Positions 1 to 8,815 of a stretch of DNA of 64,000 nucleotides are shown piece by piece. This stretch comes from an uncultured bacterium. Lineage in GTDB: Bacteria; Patescibacteriota; Minisyncoccia; Phycocordibacterales; UBA9973. Each line of letters begins with the position of its first letter. Position 1 is the stretch's first letter. Below the pieces are notes generated by a model. That model saw only the letters and a program-made list of their open reading frames with translations, did not search any database and was not told the DNA's origin. The position numbers and the translations under genes are program-made. The stretch covers positions 1 to 64,000 of the forward strand of contig CALAYS010000011.1 in the NCBI GenBank assembly GCA_937895515.1, given 5' to 3'.

Positions 1-363
1 TTGCCAAACCAATATAATTTTCTATTCGAAAGCAATACTAAACTACTAGTAAATGAAGCGACAACTTGAATTACTGAGCTTGTCTTGATATTCTAGAAAA
101 ACTTAACTAATCTTGGCCTTTATTCAGAGTTGAATGTTGAGTGACCTAACTGCCCCTACCTGCCGATGCCGAATGTATATACTCTTTTTGCTGATGTCCT
201 TAAGATTGTGTGCGATTTTCCACATGATATTTCTAAGACTCGTTAACTTGAAGGAATCTATTTAAGCAATCGTAACTAATTAGGCAGGCATTAATAAACC
301 CTTCCGTTTTCTAAGTTGAAGTCACGTGCAACAGTCGAACATATTTTAAAGCCTCTTGTTTAA
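1..363 (+). pseudogene. possible decayed coding remnant
   Basis: No intact gene is seen in this stretch. Frame 1 reads as protein-like sequence from the window edge to a stop at 361-363, but it is broken by several in-frame stops, including TGA at 67-69. Its last part, around TLPFSKLKSRATVEHILKPLV, looks like ordinary protein, and base composition is less AT-biased than the neighbouring spacers. I read it as a degraded gene truncated by the window edge. Chance open sequence is a real alternative, and I cannot name a family. Confidence 0.3.
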
Positions 364-770
364 TTTTTTCTTTCATTTTTAAAATAAATTATGTTTAAAA
401 TTATTGGTAAACTTAAAAAAATTACTGGATTGATTAGTTTATATCCATCTATGTATTCCATATATATTATACTAATAAATATATAAAATGAAGAATAATA
501 CATCAGTTTATTCTTGATATTTATTTTATTTTTATTGAAGTAAGAAAATATTTTACATATTAAAAAATAATATATAAAACCAACTAAAAAGAAAGCAAAA
601 GTTAAAACTAAATAACCCAAAAGGCTAGGCAAAATTGTACTAAAATCATAACGTGTAAAATCCCCATCTAAAAAATAAGTGTATCCTCCGAATAAAAAAT
701 GGTATATTACTAAAAATATTGATGACACTATGTAACCCAAAAATGTTCCGATTAATATTTTTTTAAACAT
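360..770 (-). CDS. small four-helix membrane protein, possible RHS immunity partner
   Basis: The 136-residue product is almost entirely hydrophobic, with likely membrane helices near residues 4-26, 46-74, 90-107 and 111-130, and a Lys/Asn-rich loop near 78-88. It ends in a charged NERKN tail. I do not recognise the family. It is the third gene in a same-strand run after the RHS protein and the 167-residue protein, 17 bases from the latter. That position fits a membrane immunity protein or an accessory of the RHS toxin, but this is inferred from position only. Confidence 0.6.
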   Translation of the reverse strand: MFKKILIGTFLGYIVSSIFLVIYHFLFGGYTYFLDGDFTRYDFSTILPSLLGYLVLTFAFFLVGFIYYFLICKIFSYFNKNKINIKNKLMYYSSFYIFISIIYMEYIDGYKLINPVIFLSLPIILNIIYFKNERKN

Positions 771-787
771 AAATTAATAATCCTGCT

Positions 788-1291
788 TTACTCATTAAGG
801 CTTTTTAAATTAAAATAAAATACTTTAACAATCATATGTGGATTATCAGATACTGGAATTTTTTCAACAACAAAAATTGATTTTTCTTTTGTATACATTT
901 TATAACCTATATTTTCTTGGTTTTTATTTATATCAAAATAAACTTCATTTTTAAGTCTACCTTCTATACCTGTTTTTAATCTTTCAGAATAAACAATCTT
1001 ATTATTTAGAGTAAAGATTATTTGCCTATCAGAAAGTCCATGATTTATTAAACCAAATTTTTGAATTAAATCTTTATCATTTAAAACTAGGCCCTCTTTA
1101 AAGAAATAAAGAGTATCCCAATCAAAATTAGTGATTTCTGATATATCCAAAATACAATCTTTTGAAAAATCACAATTTTTATTTATATAATTAGATACTT
1201 TACTATCAAAATTACTATTCTTTTTATGAACCCAAAAAAATCCCAAGAATAAAATTAGACTAATTAAAAATATTATTGTTATTTTCTTCAT
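788..1291 (-). CDS. membrane-anchored hypothetical protein, possible RHS immunity protein
   Basis: The 167-residue product has one N-terminal hydrophobic segment (residues 4-20, a signal anchor without a lipobox) and a soluble extracytoplasmic part. Two cysteines near residues 40 and 46 (NCDFSKDC) could form a disulfide. The later part alternates short hydrophobic strands with charged residues, suggesting a small beta-rich domain. It starts 3 bases after the RHS gene stop, so the two are almost certainly co-transcribed. A gene in this position after a polymorphic toxin is often its immunity gene. The family is not recognised and the role is inference. Confidence 0.6.
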   Translation of the reverse strand: MKKITIIFLISLILFLGFFWVHKKNSNFDSKVSNYINKNCDFSKDCILDISEITNFDWDTLYFFKEGLVLNDKDLIQKFGLINHGLSDRQIIFTLNNKIVYSERLKTGIEGRLKNEVYFDINKNQENIGYKMYTKEKSIFVVEKIPVSDNPHMIVKVFYFNLKSLNE

Positions 1292-1294
1292 ATT

Positions 1295-4200
1295 TTACTT
1301 TTTATTATTTGACAAGCCATTAGCACCTAAACTATTAATTATTTCACTAGAAGACTTATATTGGTCATTTGTAATTTTAGATAATGAAACATTAAAAACG
1401 CCATTTGAATTGGATACTGTATACAATCCTTGAAAATAAAATAAATCTAAAGAAAATCGAGCTAATTGTACTTCATTTGCACCCTGGTTACGAGAATACA
1501 ATTCCCTACCTATTTGATTATTAAGTAAGTCGGCTGTTTGATCAGCTTCATATAAATTATTAAATGATCTAATTGATAAATCAACAAATGGGTTGTACTC
1601 ATGCGCATTTCCTGCATTTTTAGCAATATTAGCATTATACCTACTACTAATCATTGATTGCCATAAAACATGCCGAAATGCATTTCTTTCTGTTCCCTCA
1701 TCAGACTGATTTCCTGTATACCCTGATTCTAAATTAATAGAATTAACAGCAAAATTACTTGACACACTAGATAAATTTTTTGTTGAACCATCTTTTGCTA
1801 AACCAATACTTATACCTTTAATTGGAGAATTGATCAAAAAATTTGCTTCTCTTACAGTATTTGGAATATTAGGACTCTTTGCGATATCTCTAATTAATAA
1901 TTCTCTAGCAATAAATGTTTGAACAAATTTTCCATCAGGGTCCACATATTTCAATGGATTGTTTGTCGCATAGGCATAAGTATTCCACATTTGGGGATTT
2001 GTTAACAGGCTTTCAAGTTTGGAATTATCCAGCTCGCGAGTAATTGGATCTTGTTGCCAGAACCGGCCTTCAATACCATTTTGATAACGAGCTTGCATAA
2101 AATTAAGCCCCGTATCATTGTCGTATAAATGGCCAGTGAATTTATGAGCCTCATCAAAACCACTAGATTTTGAATTTGAAAGAATTTGTCCAAAAGGATA
2201 ATATTCCAAATCTTGATTTTTTAAACTACCACTACTATCAGTTACTATTTGTGTTCCACCTAAATAATCTGGATGAATATAATATATATTAGGTGTACTA
2301 GTTCCATTAACTTCAATAGTTGCAATTAATTGATCTCCTAAATAAACATATTTTTTCTTTATTGTACCATTTTCTTCAAAATATTTACTAGGAGTATACA
2401 CAGTACCCAATGAGGTTGTCGACTTTATTCTAGATCCAGAATAATCATATAAATAAGTATTATTCACAGCTGGTGGGGTTATTTTTATATAACTGGTTAA
2501 TTCATTACGGTAATTATAGTTTAATGTTGTATTGTTTGGCACTGTGCCCCATCCTGTTAGATTACCATTTTTATCATAATTATAATTTGCACTAGCAACT
2601 GATGTTGCTGCATGAGGATTTGCATATACACCAGGTACTGTACCGTTATATAAATAGGAACCGGAACCAGTCTTGTTTAAAAGATTACCGATAGAATTGT
2701 ATGAATAATTTTCTGTATAGCCAACAAGTGGTGCGTTTACAGTTTTGTTAACACTCGTCAAACGAGACAAACCATCATAATTATAAGTAAATTTTTGTGG
2801 ATTCATTAAATTAAAGTTTTCATTTTTCTCAGAAAGATTTCCTGTATTGGTCCATTTATATTGCGTATCTATAAAATTAGGATAAGTATACAATGTTGGT
2901 GCATCTAATAAATTACGAATTAGCTGGTACTGGTGCACATTATCATATGTATATGTTTGTGTACGACCATTAGCATAGTTAACAATTTCTTTTTGACCAA
3001 TTGGGTTATATGTAATATTTGTAATTACACTTTGCCAAGTCCCTGTTGGTGAATCTTGTTTTTCAATAGTAATAATTTGCCCTAATCCATTATATGTATA
3101 CCGAACGCTCGAATTGTCAGGATATTTAATTTGCACAAAATTACCAAGATAATCATAAATATATTGCATTGACCAAACTTTACCATTTAGGGTTGTCAGG
3201 TCAGATGAACTTAGTCCCCTATTGTTGTATGAAAAAGATTTTAAACTAGAACCAACACGGTTAACACTACACAATTGTCCAATACCATTTAGACATATGT
3301 CATATGTATATGTTATTTGAGTTGTAGAATTGTTTGATTCTCTAATTAACCTATTTAAATCATCATAAACATAATCAATAATGTCACCATTAGGAGTTAT
3401 TTTTTGAATTAAATTATTATTTTTATCATATTTATAAGTATAAGTTCCATAAGATGTATCAGATGAATCGTGTAAATCAGTAGATGACAGACGGTTCCCC
3501 TGCATATCATATGTAAAAGTACGAATGTTGCCTAATGCATCAGTTAACCCAACCAAATTACCGAGTTGGCCCCAATTATAAGTTGTTGTATAAGTATTAG
3601 CACCATTGTGTTCAATAACATTTATAATTTTACCATATGCATCAGTTACAATATCTTTAGTATGATTGTCAGGATCTATGATAGTAGTTGTATTTAAATT
3701 ATAAATATTTGTATTCGCACCAAGTGTGTTCACCGAACTAGTAACACGCCCAAAAGAATCATAATAGTTAGTAGTTATAATATTATTATTTGTTGTAGCA
3801 CCCAAATAATTTATTGGAGAACCTGAAAAACTATATGGTAAAGACTTTTTATAGACTCTACCCATGTTTTCATAGACAGTATCGCTAGCAATAAAGCTTG
3901 TACCCGATTGATTTATACTACGAATTTCACGGCCTAATCCATCCATCAAAATATAACTAATTTCTGAAATAGTTGGTGAATAATAAACCGTTTTTTGTAC
4001 ATATGGCACAAAGCCGCCCGTACCCATTATGTCATTATATGTATATGAAGATTTATTAATTAGTGTTGTATAAGAAGTATCACTAGATGACCGCTCGGAA
4101 ACAGGTCTACCAAAACCATCATAATCTATTTCAGAGATAGATCCATTGGGGTCAATTGTTTGAATTAATTTACCAGTATTATAATCATAATTATAATTTG

Positions 4201-7200
4201 TAGTTTGCATTAAAGAATTTATAACACTTGTTGGATATAAATTATAAATATCATAATTTATATTTGTGGTATTGTTACGTGCATCAGTAATACTATTTAT
4301 TAAACCAAATAAATTATAAGATTTTTGAGTGATGGCATAATTTACACCACTAATCCAATTTTCTTCTTTAGTATTATTACCTTTACTAGCATTACCAAAC
4401 AAAAGATTATCATAATATAACTTTTTTTCATTTATTTTATTATTTAAATAATCTTTAATAACTATTTGATTAGGCAAAACAATACTATTTGTATAACTAT
4501 ATTCGGTTGTTCTTTTATCATTACCAACATCAGTAAAGTTTTGATAACCATTGCTAATTACTTGACCATATTCTGTTTTATTTAACAAATTACCATTTGC
4601 TGTATCGTAACTATAAGTCTCGGCCGTATCATAACTATTTGATCCATTAAAAATCCGAGATATTGTTTGATTTGGATATACAAAATATGCATTAGTTGTA
4701 CTAATTTGATTTTTATCAAGTTTAACCAAATCTTGTTTGATTAAATTATTATTAGTATCAATCATATCAGTACGGTAAACTCGACCAATTTTTGAAAAAT
4801 GGTCATCATATTCACCATTAGCAGTATTAGTAAAATCCCCTTGATTATAATATGAAATTTGTTTTGTATTGTCTGGGTTTATTTGAGTTACTCTACCAAA
4901 GCCTGCAAATTTACGATCATCTGGATTATTATAATAGTAATTACCATCAGTATATTCATATGCAGTTTTTGATATATTACCCAAACCATCATTAGTAGAA
5001 ATACTTTCGACTGTTTGTATTATCATTGGAGTATTTGGATTTAATAAATTACCAGAAGAATCCTTATAAAGGGCTGAAGATTTGTAATTTATATTACTAA
5101 TTGAACCAGAAGAAAGAGTAATACTAGATAATATATCATTGGGTTTAGTTAATGTATTATATAAAATATAAGAGCTAGTCGAAGTTGTGTTGTTAGTTGT
5201 TTTTATAAAATCTTGATCACCATCAACATCAATATCCATCATTAAATAAGAATTAGCGCAGCTACAGCTAGCGATTTGTCCTAGTTCATTTTTTGTTTGA
5301 TTTGATAAATTAGCAATTATAAAACTTTTACCTTGATTAATATATAGTTCTCTACCTGGAATTAAAATATCTTGTAGACCATCATTATTAAAATCGGCAA
5401 TTTCCATTCTAGTAGTAAATTGAATTGATGAATATTGATTAAAGTAAGCAAAATCATTTGGCATCGTATATGAATTATCTAAAATCCAACCATTACCAGT
5501 ATTAATATATATTTTATAAGAATAAAACATACTACTGGTATATGTTAATCTTGCATCAATAAAATCTGGTAGATTATCCCCGTTTAAATCCATCATAAAA
5601 TGAGTACTACCCCCTGTAAAATCAGGGCTATAGGCGTATGTCCCTGTTAACCCAGACTTATGACCAGTGATTGTTTTTTTATCAAATTCAGTACCATTGT
5701 TCATTGAAGTTTTTGTTGTATAAGCCCAATTCCAAGCACAAGACCCACCACAATTATTCCAAATAGCAGAACTATCCTGCAGTACATCAGGGAAACCATC
5801 TGCATTAAAATCTTGAATAAATACAGGAGCCCAAGGGTTACTATTATAAGTTGGATATTTTTTTTGATCAGTAATATTATTCCAACTAGTGCCAGTATTA
5901 TCTTCCCTATCTGGAGAATCATAATAAGGTATTTTAATTAAATCAGACTTCATATCACCATTTAAATCAATTATCCGTGTTCCACGATCGATCTTATTAT
6001 ATGGATCATCTGTAAAATTCATTATATTTGTCGGTGGTGCAAAGCTTGTATTTGTTTCAAATTTTGAATTTACCGGATTATAAATATAGGTTTTTTTATT
6101 AGAAGAATAAGCCCCATATACCCATTCGTATGCTTGCATTACATCAGTATATGAATCACCGTTAATATCACCAGTAATTAGCCCACTGTCTTTATATGTT
6201 GTTGGAAATAAATTACTGACAGTAGAAGAAGAGCTTGTATCGTACAATGGATTAGTACTATTGTTATATGAAAAATTTACAGGTGGTAATGTTTTGGGCA
6301 CACCAAAAATATCATATTTTGTTTCAATAATTGAAGAGAGTAATGACCTAAAATTATTATTACCTATAGCATAATTTAAAACATATTTCCCAGTTATATT
6401 TGAATTTGTCTGGATATCAATTTCAGAGATTCGATAATTTGTTTTTATTTTAAAAGCAGTACTATAGCTATCTAATACATCGGGCCTAGCTTGTCTTTGG
6501 AAAATTATTTTATATATTCCAGATACCCCCATAAAATCAGTGTAAGTTATATAATCGGGATAAATCTGACCTTGATTTTTATAGTAAAAATAATTAATAG
6601 AATTACCATTTAAATCTTCTACTTTTTCTAACATATACCGGTAAATTCTAGCTGGATCATCAGGGTCATCTAAACTAGATCCTGAATTAGTCCCATAATA
6701 GTACTTTTTACCTTGCTTATCGGTAACTATCCAACCATTTGTTTGTTTTTCATATTTAAGAAAATCACCATTTTCTATTTTTGGAATATATACATTAGAA
6801 GAACTATTAACAAGCTCACCAGAAACAGAAGAATTATAATAATTTTCATTATACAATTTATCTGTTCCATGTTTATTTATTTTTTCAATATAAGGAATAT
6901 TTATTCCCCAGCCATAACCAAAAACTGAGCCTTCTTTAGTATTTTGAGAATTATAAGAAAGATTAATATCCGGCGTCATACCATTACGCCCTTTGGGTAT
7001 ATTTATACTGTAACTATAAGTTAAAGCTCCTGTTGGAACATCTACTCCAGGTTTATTTTGCTTTACAGACTCTGGCCCGCTTGTACCATCAACATTTGAA
7101 CCTTGGGGTGCAGTAAGAGATGAAAATTGAGTTTGATTTGTTAAATTATTTACATCTTCCTTTTCAACTGTATCATTTACAGGGTCTGTTTGATTATTAG

Positions 7201-7471
7201 GTAAATCAACAGGTAGTGGGTCTGTATTTGTTTGATTATCCAATACTGGTAAAACTAAATTATTAGAATAAGGTAAATTTATACTATCTGGATTTTGAAT
7301 ATTTGGATTAGCCACATCACCAACCGGATCATTATTTAAATTAATAACTTGATCATCTGCTAAGACTACTGATAATGGGCTAATAAGTAAACAAAAAACC
7401 ACTAAATAAATTAGCGGCTTTTTGTATAAAGATTGATAGTTACGAGTTTGCCATAAATGTCGGCTTTTCAT
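1295..7471 (-). CDS. secreted SpvB/FG-GAP/RHS-repeat polymorphic toxin-like protein
   Basis: The 2058-residue protein has a signal segment (about 16-38, ending LADD) and a Pro/Asn/Asp-rich linker. An SpvB-like N-terminal domain follows (about 140-330, PTGALTYSYSINIPKGRNG). Next come FG-GAP/VCBS-like motifs from about 430 to 760 (DINGDSYTD, DLNGDNLPD, DFNNDGLQD), then a long YD/RHS repeat region to about 1750. The RHS core ends with YPFGQ, the GLNFMQARYQ region and a YVDPDGK motif. The last ~170 residues are a separate tip containing NAFRHVLWQS and NAHEYNP. That resembles the NAFRH-LW / AHE pattern of the DUF6973 toxin-associated domain, by eye only. In this architecture the core forms a shell enclosing the toxic tip. 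The likely role is contact-dependent attack or surface adhesion. A -10 box (TATAAT) lies 8 bases before the ATG. Confidence 0.9.
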   Translation of the reverse strand: MKSRHLWQTRNYQSLYKKPLIYLVVFCLLISPLSVVLADDQVINLNNDPVGDVANPNIQNPDSINLPYSNNLVLPVLDNQTNTDPLPVDLPNNQTDPVNDTVEKEDVNNLTNQTQFSSLTAPQGSNVDGTSGPESVKQNKPGVDVPTGALTYSYSINIPKGRNGMTPDINLSYNSQNTKEGSVFGYGWGINIPYIEKINKHGTDKLYNENYYNSSVSGELVNSSSNVYIPKIENGDFLKYEKQTNGWIVTDKQGKKYYYGTNSGSSLDDPDDPARIYRYMLEKVEDLNGNSINYFYYKNQGQIYPDYITYTDFMGVSGIYKIIFQRQARPDVLDSYSTAFKIKTNYRISEIDIQTNSNITGKYVLNYAIGNNNFRSLLSSIIETKYDIFGVPKTLPPVNFSYNNSTNPLYDTSSSSTVSNLFPTTYKDSGLITGDINGDSYTDVMQAYEWVYGAYSSNKKTYIYNPVNSKFETNTSFAPPTNIMNFTDDPYNKIDRGTRIIDLNGDMKSDLIKIPYYDSPDREDNTGTSWNNITDQKKYPTYNSNPWAPVFIQDFNADGFPDVLQDSSAIWNNCGGSCAWNWAYTTKTSMNNGTEFDKKTITGHKSGLTGTYAYSPDFTGGSTHFMMDLNGDNLPDFIDARLTYTSSMFYSYKIYINTGNGWILDNSYTMPNDFAYFNQYSSIQFTTRMEIADFNNDGLQDILIPGRELYINQGKSFIIANLSNQTKNELGQIASCSCANSYLMMDIDVDGDQDFIKTTNNTTSTSSYILYNTLTKPNDILSSITLSSGSISNINYKSSALYKDSSGNLLNPNTPMIIQTVESISTNDGLGNISKTAYEYTDGNYYYNNPDDRKFAGFGRVTQINPDNTKQISYYNQGDFTNTANGEYDDHFSKIGRVYRTDMIDTNNNLIKQDLVKLDKNQISTTNAYFVYPNQTISRIFNGSNSYDTAETYSYDTANGNLLNKTEYGQVISNGYQNFTDVGNDKRTTEYSYTNSIVLPNQIVIKDYLNNKINEKKLYYDNLLFGNASKGNNTKEENWISGVNYAITQKSYNLFGLINSITDARNNTTNINYDIYNLYPTSVINSLMQTTNYNYDYNTGKLIQTIDPNGSISEIDYDGFGRPVSERSSSDTSYTTLINKSSYTYNDIMGTGGFVPYVQKTVYYSPTISEISYILMDGLGREIRSINQSGTSFIASDTVYENMGRVYKKSLPYSFSGSPINYLGATTNNNIITTNYYDSFGRVTSSVNTLGANTNIYNLNTTTIIDPDNHTKDIVTDAYGKIINVIEHNGANTYTTTYNWGQLGNLVGLTDALGNIRTFTYDMQGNRLSSTDLHDSSDTSYGTYTYKYDKNNNLIQKITPNGDIIDYVYDDLNRLIRESNNSTTQITYTYDICLNGIGQLCSVNRVGSSLKSFSYNNRGLSSSDLTTLNGKVWSMQYIYDYLGNFVQIKYPDNSSVRYTYNGLGQIITIEKQDSPTGTWQSVITNITYNPIGQKEIVNYANGRTQTYTYDNVHQYQLIRNLLDAPTLYTYPNFIDTQYKWTNTGNLSEKNENFNLMNPQKFTYNYDGLSRLTSVNKTVNAPLVGYTENYSYNSIGNLLNKTGSGSYLYNGTVPGVYANPHAATSVASANYNYDKNGNLTGWGTVPNNTTLNYNYRNELTSYIKITPPAVNNTYLYDYSGSRIKSTTSLGTVYTPSKYFEENGTIKKKYVYLGDQLIATIEVNGTSTPNIYYIHPDYLGGTQIVTDSSGSLKNQDLEYYPFGQILSNSKSSGFDEAHKFTGHLYDNDTGLNFMQARYQNGIEGRFWQQDPITRELDNSKLESLLTNPQMWNTYAYATNNPLKYVDPDGKFVQTFIARELLIRDIAKSPNIPNTVREANFLINSPIKGISIGLAKDGSTKNLSSVSSNFAVNSINLESGYTGNQSDEGTERNAFRHVLWQSMISSRYNANIAKNAGNAHEYNPFVDLSIRSFNNLYEADQTADLLNNQIGRELYSRNQGANEVQLARFSLDLFYFQGLYTVSNSNGVFNVSLSKITNDQYKSSSEIINSLGANGLSNNKK

Positions 7472-7528
7472 ATATTTGAATTATATCCTAACCATATTTA
7501 ATTTCGCAAATTTAATTGTGGAAAACCC

Positions 7529-7557
7529 ACTACTTGGAGGTCCGACCTCCAAGTAGT
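7529..7557. repeat. REP-like palindrome, copy 1 (downstream flank of RAYT gene)
   Basis: A perfect palindrome with two 14-base arms around one central base. The inner arm reads ACTTGGAGGTC. It lies just after the RAYT stop codon on that gene's strand and shares its core with copies at 7729, 7990, 8202 and 43711. Confidence 0.9.
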
Positions 7558-7564
7558 AAGTAAA

Positions 7565-8188
7565 TTATTTTGGATCTAAATCTTCTTTCCTCTTACAAAT
7601 ATCTTTCCAAGTAAGATCAGCATATTTCTTATATTCTTGGATATTTTTATATTGTCCTAGAATTATGTCCTTATAGCAAATAGATTCATTATTTTTATTT
7701 AGATACTCATCAAGACTTGATTTACTCAACTTGGAGGTCGGACCTCCAAGTGAATCTAAATTGTTATAGTTAACATAAACAGATAAATGTAATAAATACC
7801 TATCATCTGATATATGTTTAGATTTAAATTTTCCTTGAAACAAAACACCATTTCTTTTATATTTTTCATTAAAATACATAGTATATCCGCCGAATCTTTG
7901 CATAAATTTTTCAATACCCCTATCCACTAATGGAGTAAGAATTAAATGAAAATGATTTGGATTAATACAATACGCTATAATATCTACCAACTTGGAGGTC
8001 CGACCTCCAAGTGAATCTTTTCGAAATGAATTTTCATAAATACTACCAATTGGTTTTTCTGTATTAAATTCTATAAGACTTTGAACAAAGCGATTTAAAT
8101 CCTCTTTATCTAAAACTATATCGCGCTTATCTGATCCACGATTATAGATATGATAGTATTGATCTATTTCAAAACTATGCTTCCTCAT
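7565..8188 (-). CDS. REP-associated tyrosine transposase (RAYT, IS200-like Y1 family)
   Basis: The 207-residue protein fits the single-strand Y1/HUH transposase family. It has an N-terminal YYHIYNRG, the HUH metal motif CINPNHFHLIL (H79 and H81) and a downstream VYVNYNNL region whose Tyr138 is the likely nucleophile. RAYTs cut and move short palindromic REP sequences. Unusually, the gene contains two in-frame copies of the palindrome: residues 59-67 (SLGGRTSKL) in a linker before the HUH motif, and 147-154 (SLGGPTSKL) just after the Tyr motif. Two more copies flank the gene. The -10 TATAAT is 6 bases before the ATG, next to copy 4. Whether the inserts leave it active is unknown. Confidence 0.9.
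   Translation of the reverse strand: MRKHSFEIDQYYHIYNRGSDKRDIVLDKEDLNRFVQSLIEFNTEKPIGSIYENSFRKDSLGGRTSKLVDIIAYCINPNHFHLILTPLVDRGIEKFMQRFGGYTMYFNEKYKRNGVLFQGKFKSKHISDDRYLLHLSVYVNYNNLDSLGGPTSKLSKSSLDEYLNKNNESICYKDIILGQYKNIQEYKKYADLTWKDICKRKEDLDPK
7729..7751. repeat. REP-like palindrome, copy 2 (inside RAYT gene)
   Basis: A 23-base perfect palindrome with ACTTGGAGGTC arms around a single base. On the minus strand it is translated in frame as the insert at RAYT residues 147-154, right after the predicted catalytic Tyr region. Confidence 0.92.
7990..8012. repeat. REP-like palindrome, copy 3 (inside RAYT gene)
   Basis: A 23-base perfect palindrome with the same arms as copy 2, read in frame as RAYT residues 59-67. 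It differs from copy 2 only at the central base, which changes Pro to Arg in the encoded peptide. Confidence 0.92.
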
Positions 8189-8194
8189 ACAATT

Positions 8195-8200
8195 ATTATA
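8195..8200 (-). promoter_or_regulatory. -10 box of RAYT gene (leaderless spacing)
   Basis: TATAAT on the minus strand, exactly 6 bases before the RAYT ATG, so transcription should begin at or next to the start codon. It lies 1 base from palindrome copy 4, which would cover the -15 to -35 region. Confidence 0.6.
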
Positions 8201-8201
8201 C

Positions 8202-8226
8202 TACTTGGAGGTTCGACCTCCAAGTA
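8202..8226. repeat. REP-like palindrome, copy 4 (RAYT promoter region)
   Basis: A 25-base palindrome with the same core, and a single G-T mismatch next to the centre. It lies immediately upstream of the RAYT -10 box, completing a flank-inside-inside-flank set of four copies. Confidence 0.9.
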
Positions 8227-8261
8227 CCTAACCCCCTTAAATAAAAGATTTTATTATTTAT

Positions 8262-8289
8262 TTGACATTTAGGTATAAAATGATATAAT
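8262..8289 (+). promoter_or_regulatory. sigma70-type promoter
   Basis: TTGACA at 8262-8267 and TATAAT at 8284-8289, separated by 16 bases and followed by a ~35-base leader to the ATG at 8325. A near copy of this promoter region occurs at 8764-8792. Confidence 0.75.
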
Positions 8290-8324
8290 GTAAAAAATTT
8301 TAAACTAACTAATCAAATTAAATC

Positions 8325-8711
8325 ATGACAACGACAGAAAAAGAATTACTAAAAAGCGCTTTTGTATCCACAAAAAAAGGTTTATTTATAAACACTGTGG
8401 AAGCAATTATAGGATGGGGATTAATAATAAATATGTTTATCACATTCTATACCTGGATTATACCCGAAGATCCTAGTTACCCAATACCCGTGACTTATCT
8501 TAGAATTGTACTCACTGTAAGTTTGGGAATATTTATAGGCATTGGGTGGGGTCAGGGCAATACATCTATAATAGGATATAGATTATTTCCGCCAACAGAG
8601 GAAGAAATCTCTTCTTATAAAATAAAACAAAAAGCTACTTTTCAAAAGAAGATAGACAAAAAAGAAGAAGAAATTCAGAATCTAAAAAATATGATTTCAG
8701 GGTTAGATTAA
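8325..8711 (+). CDS. small two-helix membrane protein with C-terminal coiled coil
   Basis: The 128-residue product has hydrophobic segments near residues 26-45 and 57-77, joined by a Pro-rich loop (WIIPEDPSYPIPV). A basic, glutamate-rich C-terminal helix follows (about 92-125, KKIDKKEEEIQNLKNMI) with heptad-like spacing, likely a short cytoplasmic coiled coil. I do not recognise the family. The gene stands alone: it has its own promoter and a hairpin terminator 25 bases after the stop. Start choice is supported by the promoter position and the absence of an upstream in-frame ATG. Confidence 0.7.
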   Translation: MTTTEKELLKSAFVSTKKGLFINTVEAIIGWGLIINMFITFYTWIIPEDPSYPIPVTYLRIVLTVSLGIFIGIGWGQGNTSIIGYRLFPPTEEEISSYKIKQKATFQKKIDKKEEEIQNLKNMISGLD

Positions 8712-8735
8712 TCTGTAACTCAAAAAATTATACAT

Positions 8736-8762
8736 AATCCCTGCTTTGGTAGGGATTTTTTA
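8736..8762 (+). terminator. intrinsic terminator
   Basis: Stem AATCCCT / AGGGATT (8736-8742 and 8751-8757) followed by a T run. It ends the 8325-8711 transcript. Confidence 0.8.
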
Positions 8763-8763
8763 T

Positions 8764-8792
8764 TTGATATTTAGTGGGTAAAATGATATAAA
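8764..8792 (+). promoter_or_regulatory. promoter-like sequence, near copy of the 8262 promoter
   Basis: TTGATA at 8764-8769 and TATAAA at 8787-8792 with a 17-base spacer. The surrounding bases (ATTTAG, then TAAAATGATATAA) match the promoter at 8262-8289 closely, suggesting a local duplication of a promoter unit. Confidence 0.5.
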
Positions 8793-8815
8793 AAATATAA
8801 GATAAAAAACAAATT

